Shown: in pieces, positions 43,534 through 51,656 of the stretch
Numbering within the stretch: the first letter of the stretch is position 1
Layout: each line of letters begins with the position of its first letter
NCBI GenBank assembly: GCA_006226375.1
Contig: SBHC01000044.1
Location: 1 to 64,000 of the forward strand
Length of the DNA stretch: 64,000 nucleotides
Source of the DNA: Deltaproteobacteria bacterium
GTDB taxonomy: Bacteria; Myxococcota_C; UBA6777
Direction of reading: 5' to 3'
Translations under genes and position numbers: made by a program
The notes under the pieces: generated by a model
Told to the model about the DNA's origin: nothing
Seen by the model: only the letters and a program-made list of their open reading frames with translations
Databases searched by the model: none

Positions 43534-44631
43534 ATGAAGAGTAGATGGTTCGGGTTGATCACAGCGTTCCTGGCATACGGTTTCACCGCAGTCATGGCGA
43601 CGAAAGCATGGGCTACAAAACCTCAAGGCTGCAACACCTTTTTGTCCAAAGGTCAGCATCTACAGGCCATCGCTTGTTACGAAAAGCTCGTACAAGCCAT
43701 GAAGCCCCCGCACCAATTGTCGTTGTTGGACAAAAAGGAAAAATCTCTTTACTACAAGAAGATAAGCTATTCCTATCGACAGTTGGCCAGATCGCAAACC
43801 ACCGAAGATGGGAAGTCGTACTGCTACGAGAAAGCGGCGGAGTACTTGGCCAAAGTCCACGAAGAAAAGCTCTGCGGCAAACCGGTACGTTGCCGACTTG
43901 TCCGTGGTCAAGAAGCCGAAGTACGTAAGAAAATACGATACGCGAACCTTACCTTGGTGCACAGCAATGGCGAAACTCTTACGGTCGTGATCAAAGGTTA
44001 CAAGTACAACGAGGCTGGTAAAGGAGCCGTTCTGGTTCAAACCAAAAACTACAAGCTGCGCCCTGGTACGTACACCGTTACGAGCATCCCCAAGGGGAAA
44101 GGCAAGAAGCGCCAAGAAAAAGTGGTGAAGTTGAACCCAGACAGCACCCAATCCATCACGTTGACCAAGCTTGTTGTTGTACGCTCTCGCAAAGTGTCCA
44201 AGACGGGTTCCTACGTATTGATGGGTGTGGGAGCGAGTTTGTTTGTGATTGGAACAGTCGGCGTGGTCGCTGGCTATGTGATGCAATCATCGGCCAACTC
44301 GGCTGCAACTGCAGAGAACGATGAACGAAACATCAGAAACTTCCTCGACAACCCTGGCACAACCCCCACCACCCAGACACTCGATGATTGGAAAGATCTT
44401 TCGGCGTCCATCGACTCGGAATACAACACGGGCTCGACCCTGCTTGTGGCAAGCTGGCCGGTCGCGAGTGTGGGCCTCGCAGGTGCTGTCGCGGGCTTGG
44501 TATGGTTGGGAGCGATTTCCGGCACTTCGGGACCAGCCAAACAAGCCAACGTACCTCCTTCTTCGTCCATCAAGATGATCGGAAAGAAGTCAAACCTGGG
44601 AACGACACGCTTCCATCTGCAGGTCCGTTAA
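43534..44631 (+). CDS. Exported TPR-like protein with two C-terminal membrane segments, 365 aa
   Basis: Signal peptide (LITAFLAYGFTAVMATKAWA), then a TPR-like helical part (residues about 35-120: QHLQAIACYEKLV, YYKKISYSYRQLA). A beta-rich middle (LTLVHSNGETLTVVIKGYKYNEAG) may be a PEGA-like or carboxypeptidase-regulatory fold. Two hydrophobic segments follow (GSYVLMGVGASLFVIGTVGVVAGYVM and VASWPVASVGLAGAVAGLVWLGA). This order (TPR, PEGA-like, twin membrane segments) is common among myxobacterial proteins of unknown function. Confidence 0.72.
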   Translation: MKSRWFGLITAFLAYGFTAVMATKAWATKPQGCNTFLSKGQHLQAIACYEKLVQAMKPPHQLSLLDKKEKSLYYKKISYSYRQLARSQTTEDGKSYCYEKAAEYLAKVHEEKLCGKPVRCRLVRGQEAEVRKKIRYANLTLVHSNGETLTVVIKGYKYNEAGKGAVLVQTKNYKLRPGTYTVTSIPKGKGKKRQEKVVKLNPDSTQSITLTKLVVVRSRKVSKTGSYVLMGVGASLFVIGTVGVVAGYVMQSSANSAATAENDERNIRNFLDNPGTTPTTQTLDDWKDLSASIDSEYNTGSTLLVASWPVASVGLAGAVAGLVWLGAISGTSGPAKQANVPPSSSIKMIGKKSNLGTTRFHLQVR

Positions 44632-44753
44632 GACAGCAAGCCTCCCTGGCGTACCAAGAAGAAAACGCTGGGAATGGTGGATGAACACTTGTTGTTCGTT
44701 GTCGTTGGACAGGGATTGGAAGAGAGAACAAACCCTAAGTAGACAGGTTTCAC

Positions 44754-45347
44754 ATGGCATTTGAACGAATCATACTGGCATCGGCTTCCCCTCGACGTGT
44801 TGCGTTGCTTCAACAACTGGGGATGACGTTTGAGGTGTCACCCTCCGGCGGAGGCGAGCCAGAACCTGAGCAAGACGAAGAAGCAGGAGCGTATGCCCTC
44901 CGCGCGGCCTTGCACAAAGCAAGCCGGGTACAACACCAACTTCGGGCCCGAAGAGCCTGGGTGATTGGTGCAGATACTGTCGTCACAATCGACGGTGAGA
45001 TTCTCGGGAAGCCCAGCGACGAAGACGAAGCCAAGGCGATGCTCACCCGCTTGTCGGGCAAACAACATGAAGTGGTCACAGGCTTTGTCTTGCTTCACCA
45101 AACCAACGGCATTGAATACACCGAAGCCGTCAGGACCAAGGTGTGGTTTCGAAAGCTAACACCGTTTCAGATCACCCGCTACATCAAGACTGGCGAGCCC
45201 ATGGACAAGGCCGGCTCCTACGGAATCCAGGCCAAAGGAAGCGCTCTGGTCGACAAGATTGAAGGGTGTTACTTCAACGTGGTGGGGTTGCCGATTAGCC
45301 ATGTGGTAGCCGCCCTCGAAAAGCACAAAGCTGGCACCTTGTTCTAA
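44754..45347 (+). CDS. maf: Maf family nucleoside triphosphate pyrophosphatase
   Basis: Hydrolyses non-canonical or m7GTP/dTTP/UTP-type nucleotides to monophosphates. 197 residues, the normal length. Motifs: ILASASPRR (residues 7-15), AALHKA, VIGADTVVTIDGEILGKP (about 69-86), RLSGKQHEVVTG and DKAGSYGIQAKGS. The final stretch GCYFNVVGLPISHV is typical. It is 57 bp upstream of the YggS-type gene, so the two probably form one transcript. Which Maf subfamily (YhdE or YceF) it belongs to cannot be fixed from motifs alone. Confidence 0.95.
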   Translation: MAFERIILASASPRRVALLQQLGMTFEVSPSGGGEPEPEQDEEAGAYALRAALHKASRVQHQLRARRAWVIGADTVVTIDGEILGKPSDEDEAKAMLTRLSGKQHEVVTGFVLLHQTNGIEYTEAVRTKVWFRKLTPFQITRYIKTGEPMDKAGSYGIQAKGSALVDKIEGCYFNVVGLPISHVVAALEKHKAGTLF

Positions 45348-45404
45348 GAAAACCAAACACCTCACCTCAACCCTTTCCCCTGGCAGAGGAGAAGAACAAC
45401 ACCC

Positions 45405-46109
45405 ATGACTGACCTAGCTCCCACGTTGCCTGAACGAATCCAAGATGTTCTCCGAAGATTTCACCAAGCTTGCGAACAGGCAGGAAGGGACCCTAGTGAA
45501 GTCACACTGTTGGCTGTATCCAAGTGGAAACCCGCCTCGGCCATCCGAACAGCTTGGGAGCATGGCTTGCGCCAGTTTGGAGAGAGCTATGTTCAGGAAT
45601 GGAAAGACAAACGATTGGAGCTAGAGGACCTCGAAGCAGAGGGGCTGAAGTGGCACATCATCGGTCATTTGCAACGCAACAAATGCAAATACATTGCCGG
45701 GGAAGTTAGCTTGATTCACTCGGTGGATTCGATGTCGTTGCTCAACGAGATCAACCGAAGAACTCCCGAAGGTTCGGTTCAGAGTGTCCTCCTACAATTC
45801 AATGTTGGGCAAGAGGATTCCAAGTCGGGGTTCGTGACCCTCGACGACGCAAGAGAAGCCCTCCAACAAGACTGGCCTCGTCTCTCCATCGATGGGTTAA
45901 TGACACTCCCCCCGTACATGGCTGAACCTGAAGAAGTAAGACCGTTCTTTCGCCAACTTCATGAATGGCGAGAGCGTTTGCGCCAAGAGTTTGGACTGCC
46001 CTTCCCTCACCTCTCGATGGGCATGAGTCATGATCTTGAGGTTGCGATTGCCGAAGGCTCGACTTGTGTACGTGTCGGAACCGCTATTTTTGGCCCACGA
46101 GAAAGCTGA
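45405..46109 (+). CDS. YggS-type PLP homeostasis protein
   Basis: Single-domain fold-type III PLP-binding protein (COG0325) that helps balance pyridoxal phosphate. 234 residues. The PLP lysine is in LLAVSKWKPA (usual consensus AVSKTKP; Trp instead of Thr is unusual). FGESYVQEWKDK corresponds to the common FGENYVQE, and WHIIGHLQRNKCKYI to WHFIGxLQxNK. LSMGMSHDLEVAIAEGSTCVRVGTAIFGPR is the C-terminal signature. In many proteobacteria this gene lies with pilT or proC; here it follows maf. Confidence 0.94.
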   Translation: MTDLAPTLPERIQDVLRRFHQACEQAGRDPSEVTLLAVSKWKPASAIRTAWEHGLRQFGESYVQEWKDKRLELEDLEAEGLKWHIIGHLQRNKCKYIAGEVSLIHSVDSMSLLNEINRRTPEGSVQSVLLQFNVGQEDSKSGFVTLDDAREALQQDWPRLSIDGLMTLPPYMAEPEEVRPFFRQLHEWRERLRQEFGLPFPHLSMGMSHDLEVAIAEGSTCVRVGTAIFGPRES

Positions 46110-46230
46110 ACCAGGAAAAAGTTGTCAACGGATGAACCGGTCTTAGATTGTCTGGAACGTTGGCCCTGATTCTCCACGATGTGGAGAGTTGTCAGGTCTA
46201 GCCCATACAACCCCAGACAAAGGCCGATAG

Positions 46231-47334
46231 ATGAACAACCCTGTTCTGCCCGATCGATTACCAGACACCCACACCAAACAACACTGGAGACTTGTAGAGT
46301 TCATCCTCTTCGTGTTGCTGGCTGGCTTTGTGGTGTTTGCGAAACCTGGACCGAGTTGGAGCCAAACCTCACGCCCCAAGGTGTCACCCATCTTGAAGCG
46401 CTCGCTCCCCAAAACCATCCCAGCCCCTCCCAAACGGGTTGAGGGAACCAACCTTCGGGTCGTAACCCAACACTTTGACTTTACATTTCCAGCCCGCTGG
46501 AAGACCTGGGTGTCCCCCATCCTGAAGCATGCCGAGGCAGACTTCCTGGAGATTTCTCAAGGACTTGGTTACACCAGCAAAAACAAGCTTCAGGTGAAGT
46601 TCGCGCGCTCCGGCCGCGACTTCTCTAAGATTCAGCCCTTTCCCTGGCACCCACCGTCTTTCATTGCCGGACTCGCGTACCCCAACCAAGGAGTGATGAC
46701 GCTTCGACTTCAAGGAACCGATGGCATGGCAGGACTTCGCCAAACGTTCCGGCATGAGCTAAGCCACCTGCTGTTGGCTCGTGCGGTTCACCACAAGCGA
46801 TTGCCTCTTTGGTTTGTGGAAGGCCTTGCGATGGTTCAGTCCCAAGATTTTGGAGCCCTCGATCGGATGTGGCTCCTCGCCCGAACACGAATGGGAGGGC
46901 ACTGGCCCAAGCTATCCAGCCTGGAAAAAGGATTTCCCGCGAACTACGAAGCACGACGGGTTGCCTATGCTGTAAGCACAGACTTTGTCGTTTACCTTCG
47001 AAAGTTGAACCCCAAAGTTGTGCCAGAGGCGTTGGCCCTCATTCGAAAGGGCAAAGGATTTCAAGCCGCCATCGCAGAAACCTGTGGTCAGAGTTGGAGC
47101 AACCTCCAAACCCGGTGGCTCAAGCAAGTTGGTTTTCGGTATGGGTGGATTGTCTTTCTCTCCCAAGAGTGGCTGCTATGGTTTTTCGCTATCTTGCTGG
47201 CCATCTGGGGTTACTTCAAACTCCGACGTCAGCGAAGAAAGCAACTCAAGCAATGGGCCGAAGAGGAAGATGAAGACGACGACGGCGGTCCCTGGTATCC
47301 TCCCTCCCAAAGACACCTGCCCTACACCCGATGA
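46231..47334 (+). CDS. Membrane-anchored gluzincin (peptidase MA family), 367 aa
   Basis: Likely zinc metallopeptidase facing the periplasm. An N-terminal hydrophobic segment (LVEFILFVLLAGFVVFA) acts as signal or anchor. The zinc site is HELSH at residues 175-179, with the third ligand Glu197 in WFVEGLA, the gluzincin pattern of PF13485. A second transmembrane segment near 320 (WLLWFFAILLAIWGYF) is followed by a short charged cytoplasmic tail (EEEDEDDDGG). This two-anchor layout is frequent in Myxococcota. No substrate is evident. Confidence 0.88.
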   Translation: MNNPVLPDRLPDTHTKQHWRLVEFILFVLLAGFVVFAKPGPSWSQTSRPKVSPILKRSLPKTIPAPPKRVEGTNLRVVTQHFDFTFPARWKTWVSPILKHAEADFLEISQGLGYTSKNKLQVKFARSGRDFSKIQPFPWHPPSFIAGLAYPNQGVMTLRLQGTDGMAGLRQTFRHELSHLLLARAVHHKRLPLWFVEGLAMVQSQDFGALDRMWLLARTRMGGHWPKLSSLEKGFPANYEARRVAYAVSTDFVVYLRKLNPKVVPEALALIRKGKGFQAAIAETCGQSWSNLQTRWLKQVGFRYGWIVFLSQEWLLWFFAILLAIWGYFKLRRQRRKQLKQWAEEEDEDDDGGPWYPPSQRHLPYTR

Positions 47335-47475
47335 GTTAGCCCAACGAAACCTGCGACCTTCGCTCTGGGGGTTTGACAAAATGGCTGATTTCGCCCTATT
47401 CTCGCATCGCAACCGGTGTTGATTGCACCCCCACTGAGAACAAGATGCGCACACGATAGGTAGGAAACGCGAACC

Positions 47476-48594
47476 ATGAAATGGTCTCCAACACGCATTT
47501 TTGCGGTTGTATTAACAGGTTTACTCCTGACTTCTGCTATTTTCTTTTTTCGGACATTTGCAGAGAAGCGTCACGAGAAGGTAACGGATACCTATCACCA
47601 AATGTATTACCTTCCGTCATCGGAGGTGCTGCAGCGATTGTCCATCGGCTATGAAAACTTCCTGGCCGACCTCATTTGGATCCGCGGCTTGTTGTATGTT
47701 GGGGAACACTTCAGTACCAAAAAAGGAAAGATTGACTGGCTTCCTCGTTACGCACAGGCCGTCATCGACCTGGACCCAAAATTCCGGTACGCCTACGTTT
47801 GGGCAGCCATCCTCGTGGTCTACAACCGAAAAAAGACAGTGCGCCAGGACATTTTGCATAGCATCAGCTTCCTCAAGCAAGGGCAAAAGCAGTTTCCCCA
47901 CGACTACTACTTTCCCTACAGCCTCGCGATGAGTTATCTCAGCGAGCTTACATTGGGTCGAGAACCCATGAGGCAGCTCGTCGCCGACTTTGATGAATTT
48001 TGTGGAGACGGACAAAAGCCTTTGCTGCAAGTCTCTAAGGCCAATCTTCAATGGCAACAATGCCTGGACCATCCAGCCTATTGGCTCAATCGCCCAGCCT
48101 GTCATCCTGAAGCCTTTGTTCAGAGCAGCGTGGGCTTTTTACAAGAGCTGGCCAACAAACGAAAAGCCAAGCGGGTCCCGTTTATCCGTCAGATCAAACG
48201 CTGCCTGCGTAAGAAAGCAGCCCTGTACTTGATGGACGCAGCCTCCAAAGAAGGAGCCCCCGACCACTACGCTCCCCTGGCTGCCCGCATCCTCCGCCGT
48301 GACGGCAAGGCCAACGCTGCCATTTGCAACCACCTCCTTGATGTCATCTGGCGAGCGGAGAGTGACGAAGTTCGCAACAAGATCCGCAAACGACTCCGAC
48401 GATTCTGTGGTGGAGAACGTCCAACCGAGATCATCTGCCAAGAAGAACAATTCTCTCGGCGTTGGCGAAAAAGCTTTGGCTACCTACCCCGTAGCACCTA
48501 CCAAATGCTCGACCTTCCCGGCTCCCTCACCCAATCCAAACCCATGATCTACCCCATCCCCAAACCCAAATCCAATTGCACCTACCAACAATAA
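47476..48594 (+). CDS. Conserved TPR-like membrane-anchored protein, 372 aa
   Basis: N-terminal transmembrane segment (IFAVVLTGLLLTSAIFFF), then YYLPSSEVLQRLSIGYENFLADLIWIRG, a sequence pattern I associate with a conserved but unnamed deltaproteobacterial family. Helical TPR-like repeats follow (DPKFRYAYVWAAILVVYN, FPHDYYFPYSLAMSYLS). The C-terminal half has paired cysteines (FCGDGQK, QQCLDHPA, ACHPEAF, RCLRKK, ICNHLL, RFCGGE, ICQEEQ). Function unknown. Downstream lie short direct repeats and a palindrome, then pilA on the opposite strand. Confidence 0.78.
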   Translation: MKWSPTRIFAVVLTGLLLTSAIFFFRTFAEKRHEKVTDTYHQMYYLPSSEVLQRLSIGYENFLADLIWIRGLLYVGEHFSTKKGKIDWLPRYAQAVIDLDPKFRYAYVWAAILVVYNRKKTVRQDILHSISFLKQGQKQFPHDYYFPYSLAMSYLSELTLGREPMRQLVADFDEFCGDGQKPLLQVSKANLQWQQCLDHPAYWLNRPACHPEAFVQSSVGFLQELANKRKAKRVPFIRQIKRCLRKKAALYLMDAASKEGAPDHYAPLAARILRRDGKANAAICNHLLDVIWRAESDEVRNKIRKRLRRFCGGERPTEIICQEEQFSRRWRKSFGYLPRSTYQMLDLPGSLTQSKPMIYPIPKPKSNCTYQQ

Positions 48595-48601
48595 ACCCCC
48601 G

Positions 48602-48689
48602 CCATCGATTACATTTCATTTGTTTCCCCCATCGATCACATTTCATTTGTTTACCTCCCCACCCGCCATCGATTGCATTTCATTTGTTT
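48602..48689. repeat. Three copies of a 24-bp repeat
   Basis: CCATCGATTACATTTCATTT plus GTTT and close variants occur at 48602-48625, 48629-48652 and 48666-48689; only the bases around ATCGATN vary. They lie directly after the preceding gene's stop. The spacers are C-rich and only 3 and 13 nt long. Confidence 0.85.
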
Positions 48690-48700
48690 AACGCCCCCAG

Positions 48701-48720
48701 CCTGCGAATACATTCGCAGG
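48701..48720. terminator. Perfect 9-bp palindrome between convergent genes
   Basis: CCTGCGAAT and ATTCGCAGG with a 2-nt centre. It lies between the convergent conserved TPR-like gene and pilA and may terminate one or both. There is no T-run on either strand, so a different role cannot be excluded. Confidence 0.45.
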
Positions 48721-48837
48721 GCATATCCCCCACCATTCGTGAAGCATACGGACAAGAATGTAGACGAAGAATCGGATAGGAATGTGGGATTCAAAGAGTT
48801 TGTACGAGAGGTCAGGAACAGGGGGAAGAGGGAGGAT

Positions 48838-49425
48838 TTAGCGGCGCTTGAGGTCAGAGAAGACTCGTTTGTAACTTGTTGAGCTGGACATACCAAAGAC
48901 CATGGCTGGGTTGGTAGCCTGGCAGGTTTTGTTCAGCAAGTCACCGCGTGCACAAACAATAAACCAGTTACTTCCTGTACCGACCGGGAAGTGCAAGGCT
49001 GTATCGATTTGACCGTAGCAGTTGACGGTGTCGCCCGTTGGGATAGCACCGGTGCCAGCGTTGACCCAGTATTGAAAGTAAGTACCGGGATTGGGAGGAC
49101 GGAAACCAATGTTCTGCCAGTTGGTCAGACCTGCGTTCCAGATCGCCTGACCACCGTTGCACATGTTGGCGTACTTCGAATCTTCGGGGTTGTTTGGAGT
49201 GGACAGGTACTGTTGAAACTCCATGAAATAAGTTTCTTCTTTCAGATGAATCTGGGGAAGAAGAGTCAAAGCTTCTTGAGCCCGCGACTGCACCACATAG
49301 TGGCGATAGGCAGGGACAGCGACGGCTGCCAGGACGCCAATGATCACAACCACAGCAAGCAATTCGACCAGCGTAAAACCTCGGCTGTTTTTATCAAGAA
49401 TCAAACGTTGTTCGGTGTGTTTCAT
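48838..49425 (-). CDS. pilA: Type IV major pilin
   Basis: Structural subunit of the type IV pilus. 195 residues. The leader of 16 residues ends in SRG and is cleaved before [22 protein letters not shown], with Glu5 of the mature pilin present. The variable C-terminal domain has four cysteines (CNGG, NCYG, VCAR, TCQAT) that could form two disulfides. AAGGGAGA precedes the ATG. In Myxococcus xanthus pilA is sigma-54 dependent and needs PilR; the best -24/-12 match here (TGGACC-N6-TTCA at 49556-49541, read on the minus strand) is poor. pilR, pilS and pilC lie further right on the same strand. A minor pilin is possible but less likely. Confidence 0.93.
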   Translation of the reverse strand: MKHTEQRLILDKNSRGFTLVELLAVVVIIGVLAAVAVPAYRHYVVQSRAQEALTLLPQIHLKEETYFMEFQQYLSTPNNPEDSKYANMCNGGQAIWNAGLTNWQNIGFRPPNPGTYFQYWVNAGTGAIPTGDTVNCYGQIDTALHFPVGTGSNWFIVCARGDLLNKTCQATNPAMVFGMSSSTSYKRVFSDLKRR

Positions 49426-49768
49426 TACGTTCTCCCTTTGTTAGAAGCCACCCAACTTCTATAACATACTAACCTAGAAAAACAAAAGTGACCAGCCTTT
49501 TTATCGTCATTCATGAATTCAACCCAAGCCTTACGACGTATGAAACAAAAGGTCCAGGCAGTGAACAATCTTCATGGACATACCACCCAAGCTGGGCACA
49601 AAGGAAGTTAACGACGGTCTCTCCAAGACCATGAAGACTTTCATCCAAAGTTGTTTCTGGGCTCTGTTCAATTCCATTGTTTTGCGATACACAGCGTGAC
49701 CAGGAATAAGAGGAGCCCTTGTATCGTTTTGGCTCCGTCTATGGATTCAAAGGTAAAGGAGTAGGTCC
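49426..49768. other. Divergent promoter region between pilA and HMA lipoprotein gene
   Basis: 343 bp without a gene. It must hold the leftward pilA promoter and the rightward promoter of the HMA-domain lipoprotein. I see only a weak sigma-54-like site at 49541-49556 on the minus strand, and no repeats or strong hairpins. Confidence 0.5.
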
Positions 49769-50248
49769 ATGAAACAACTCTTGATCGCAGTGGCTTGCCT
49801 GGCTCTCGTGACAGGCTGCAAGAAGAAAGACACCACCCCCAAGAACAAACCAACCGTTCAACGCAAAGTAGCCAAAGCGAACCTGCCAGCCCCCACCGGC
49901 AAGCCAGCAGTCGTGTTGGCAGGAGCGGCCCTGGCCAAAGGGACCAAAGTCAACGACAGCACCCAGTGCAAGGTTCACATGAAAGTCTCTGGCATGACTT
50001 GCGAGTACGGTTGCGCTCCCCAAGTTCGCACCGTTCTGAAAGGCGTGAAAGGCATCTCAACCGCCCTCGTGTCCTTCAAGACAAAGTCCGCCACGGTAGA
50101 CGGCCAAGGCGTAGTTTGTGGTGGAAACAAAACCCAGAACCTGATCAACAAGGCTTTTGCCAAGCAGACCTACAAGTGCCAGGTTGAGAAGATCGAGATC
50201 TTTGCCGGCAAAAAGGCCACTAAAGCGACCCCGAAGAAGAAGTCCTAA
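49769..50248 (+). CDS. Lipoprotein with heavy-metal-associated (HMA) domain, 159 aa
   Basis: A lipobox LVTGC with Cys17 and a following KKK are clear, so it is a lipoprotein. Residues about 65-145 form an HMA-like ferredoxin fold with metal loop GMTCEYGC (Cys78 and Cys82). The loop is CxxxC rather than the usual CxxC, a variant I know from other bacterial HMA proteins. Two further cysteines (VVCGG, YKCQ) may also take part. The tail is Lys-rich. It probably binds copper, mercury or another soft metal in the periplasm. No transporter or metal regulator is nearby. AAAGGAG precedes the ATG. Confidence 0.88.
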   Translation: MKQLLIAVACLALVTGCKKKDTTPKNKPTVQRKVAKANLPAPTGKPAVVLAGAALAKGTKVNDSTQCKVHMKVSGMTCEYGCAPQVRTVLKGVKGISTALVSFKTKSATVDGQGVVCGGNKTQNLINKAFAKQTYKCQVEKIEIFAGKKATKATPKKKS

Positions 50249-50510
50249 GCTTTCCAACACCTCCCTTCCTTCATTTTCTTCTCGTGAAAAAACCTCAACA
50301 TAACTTAGAGAATCGACTTGTTCTCCGCTGAAACAGGTTTCAGTGGGAAGGATTCTCAGAAGAACCTCGCTCGAACCCTAACAAAACCTTGAAATTCGCT
50401 TGACTGCATAGACAAAGAAGTCCTTGCAGAAACGAGTAGTTGTATGAAACAACAGTGACTCGGGTCCATGAAAGCCAGCCTCGACTGGTTTCGCATCGCC
50501 AGGGGGTCAC

Positions 50511-51545
50511 ATGATTGTGTCACAACCAATGAGAAGCCAGTCTTGCCCAATCCATCGCACGACAAAGGCGACTCTACTTTTTGTTCTTTCATTGAGTGTT
50601 CTTGTTCTTCCAGGTTGTAGCTTTCTCAAGCTACACGCCGACTCCCTTCAGAGGTCCCTCCATGCCGCAGGCGTGAAAGACAGAATCGTTCGGTTGTCGT
50701 CAGGTTCCATGAGAGTTTGGACGGGTGGCAAAGGCGAACCGGTTTTGTTCCTTCATGGCTTTGGCTCCAGCGCGCCAGGAACTTGGACCGAACAACTCAA
50801 AACCTTCGCGACGTCCTACAAGGTGATAGCACCTGACCTGTACTGGTTTGGAAAGAGCAAACCCTCTAGCAAAGTCGAGATGGTCACTCCCAAACAACAT
50901 GCTTTGGCGATCGTCCAGTTGATGAAACGTCTGAACATTCCAAAGGCCCACGTTATTGGAGTATCGTTTGGCGGATATGTGGCCCTGGAGTTAACGCTTG
51001 CAGCCCCCCAACGGGTAAACAAGCTTGTTCTGGTGGATGCGGCAGGTATCCAACCGACCCAGCGAGAGATGAAGCGGATTCAGAAGAACTTTGCGTATTC
51101 CCAAGGAGATCTTCAACAAATCCTGATCCCGAAAAACGCTGAGAACCTCCGCGTATTCTTTGGAAAGTTGTTTTACAAAGCCCCCTGGATTCCTGGCTTT
51201 GTGTTTCACGAGATGCTACAAGCCAACTATTGGAGATACAAAGCCATCAAGCAGAAGATGGTGAAGTATCTTCGTCACAACTATCTGGACTTGGAAACCT
51301 TGGCTCGAATTGAGCATACCACCCTTGTGGTCTGGGGGACCAGCGACAGACTTCTGGTTCCAAGCCTCGGACAACGTATGGCTCGGGCGATTCCTCATGC
51401 GACCTGGTTTCCCATCGCCAAAGCCGGACACATCCCTATGATGGAGCAACCCCAACAATTTAACAAACGCGTCCGCCGGTTCTTTGGCTTCAAGCCAGTA
51501 AAGACGGCTCTGGTCACAAACATCTCACAACAGCGACTTCCTTAG
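50511..51545 (+). CDS. Lipoprotein alpha/beta hydrolase, 344 aa
   Basis: A serine hydrolase exported as a lipoprotein (VLVLPGC, Cys36). Oxyanion-hole LHGFGSS, nucleophile GVSFGG (Ser152), acid in VVWGTSDRL and catalytic His in KAGHIPMMEQP give a complete triad. It is related to haloperoxidase- or epoxide-hydrolase-like esterases; the substrate is unknown. The ATG at 50511 has AGGGGG four bases upstream. The start codon lies in an imperfect GTCAC/GTGTCAC palindrome (50506-50523), perhaps chance. It has no operon partner and sits between the HMA gene and the VWA gene. Confidence 0.92.
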   Translation: MIVSQPMRSQSCPIHRTTKATLLFVLSLSVLVLPGCSFLKLHADSLQRSLHAAGVKDRIVRLSSGSMRVWTGGKGEPVLFLHGFGSSAPGTWTEQLKTFATSYKVIAPDLYWFGKSKPSSKVEMVTPKQHALAIVQLMKRLNIPKAHVIGVSFGGYVALELTLAAPQRVNKLVLVDAAGIQPTQREMKRIQKNFAYSQGDLQQILIPKNAENLRVFFGKLFYKAPWIPGFVFHEMLQANYWRYKAIKQKMVKYLRHNYLDLETLARIEHTTLVVWGTSDRLLVPSLGQRMARAIPHATWFPIAKAGHIPMMEQPQQFNKRVRRFFGFKPVKTALVTNISQQRLP

Positions 51546-51656
51546 CGTTCGCCTCTTGCCAAACCCGTCATCCCATGCAACACTTGAGAACACTTGAAAA
51601 AGTTGTTCCTTGGATTGAATATTTTTGGGTTGTGATGAACGTGTTGGAGAGGCTCC

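Noticed and set aside
49541-49556. Sigma-54 promoter for pilA
   Set aside because: The best match lacks the -12 G and the -24 CAC, so it was not listed as a feature despite the expected PilR control.
50506-50523. GTCAC/GTGTCAC palindrome at the hydrolase start as a third recA-type operator
   Set aside because: Its half-sites have a different spacing from the recA and 6348 motifs and it overlaps the start codon.
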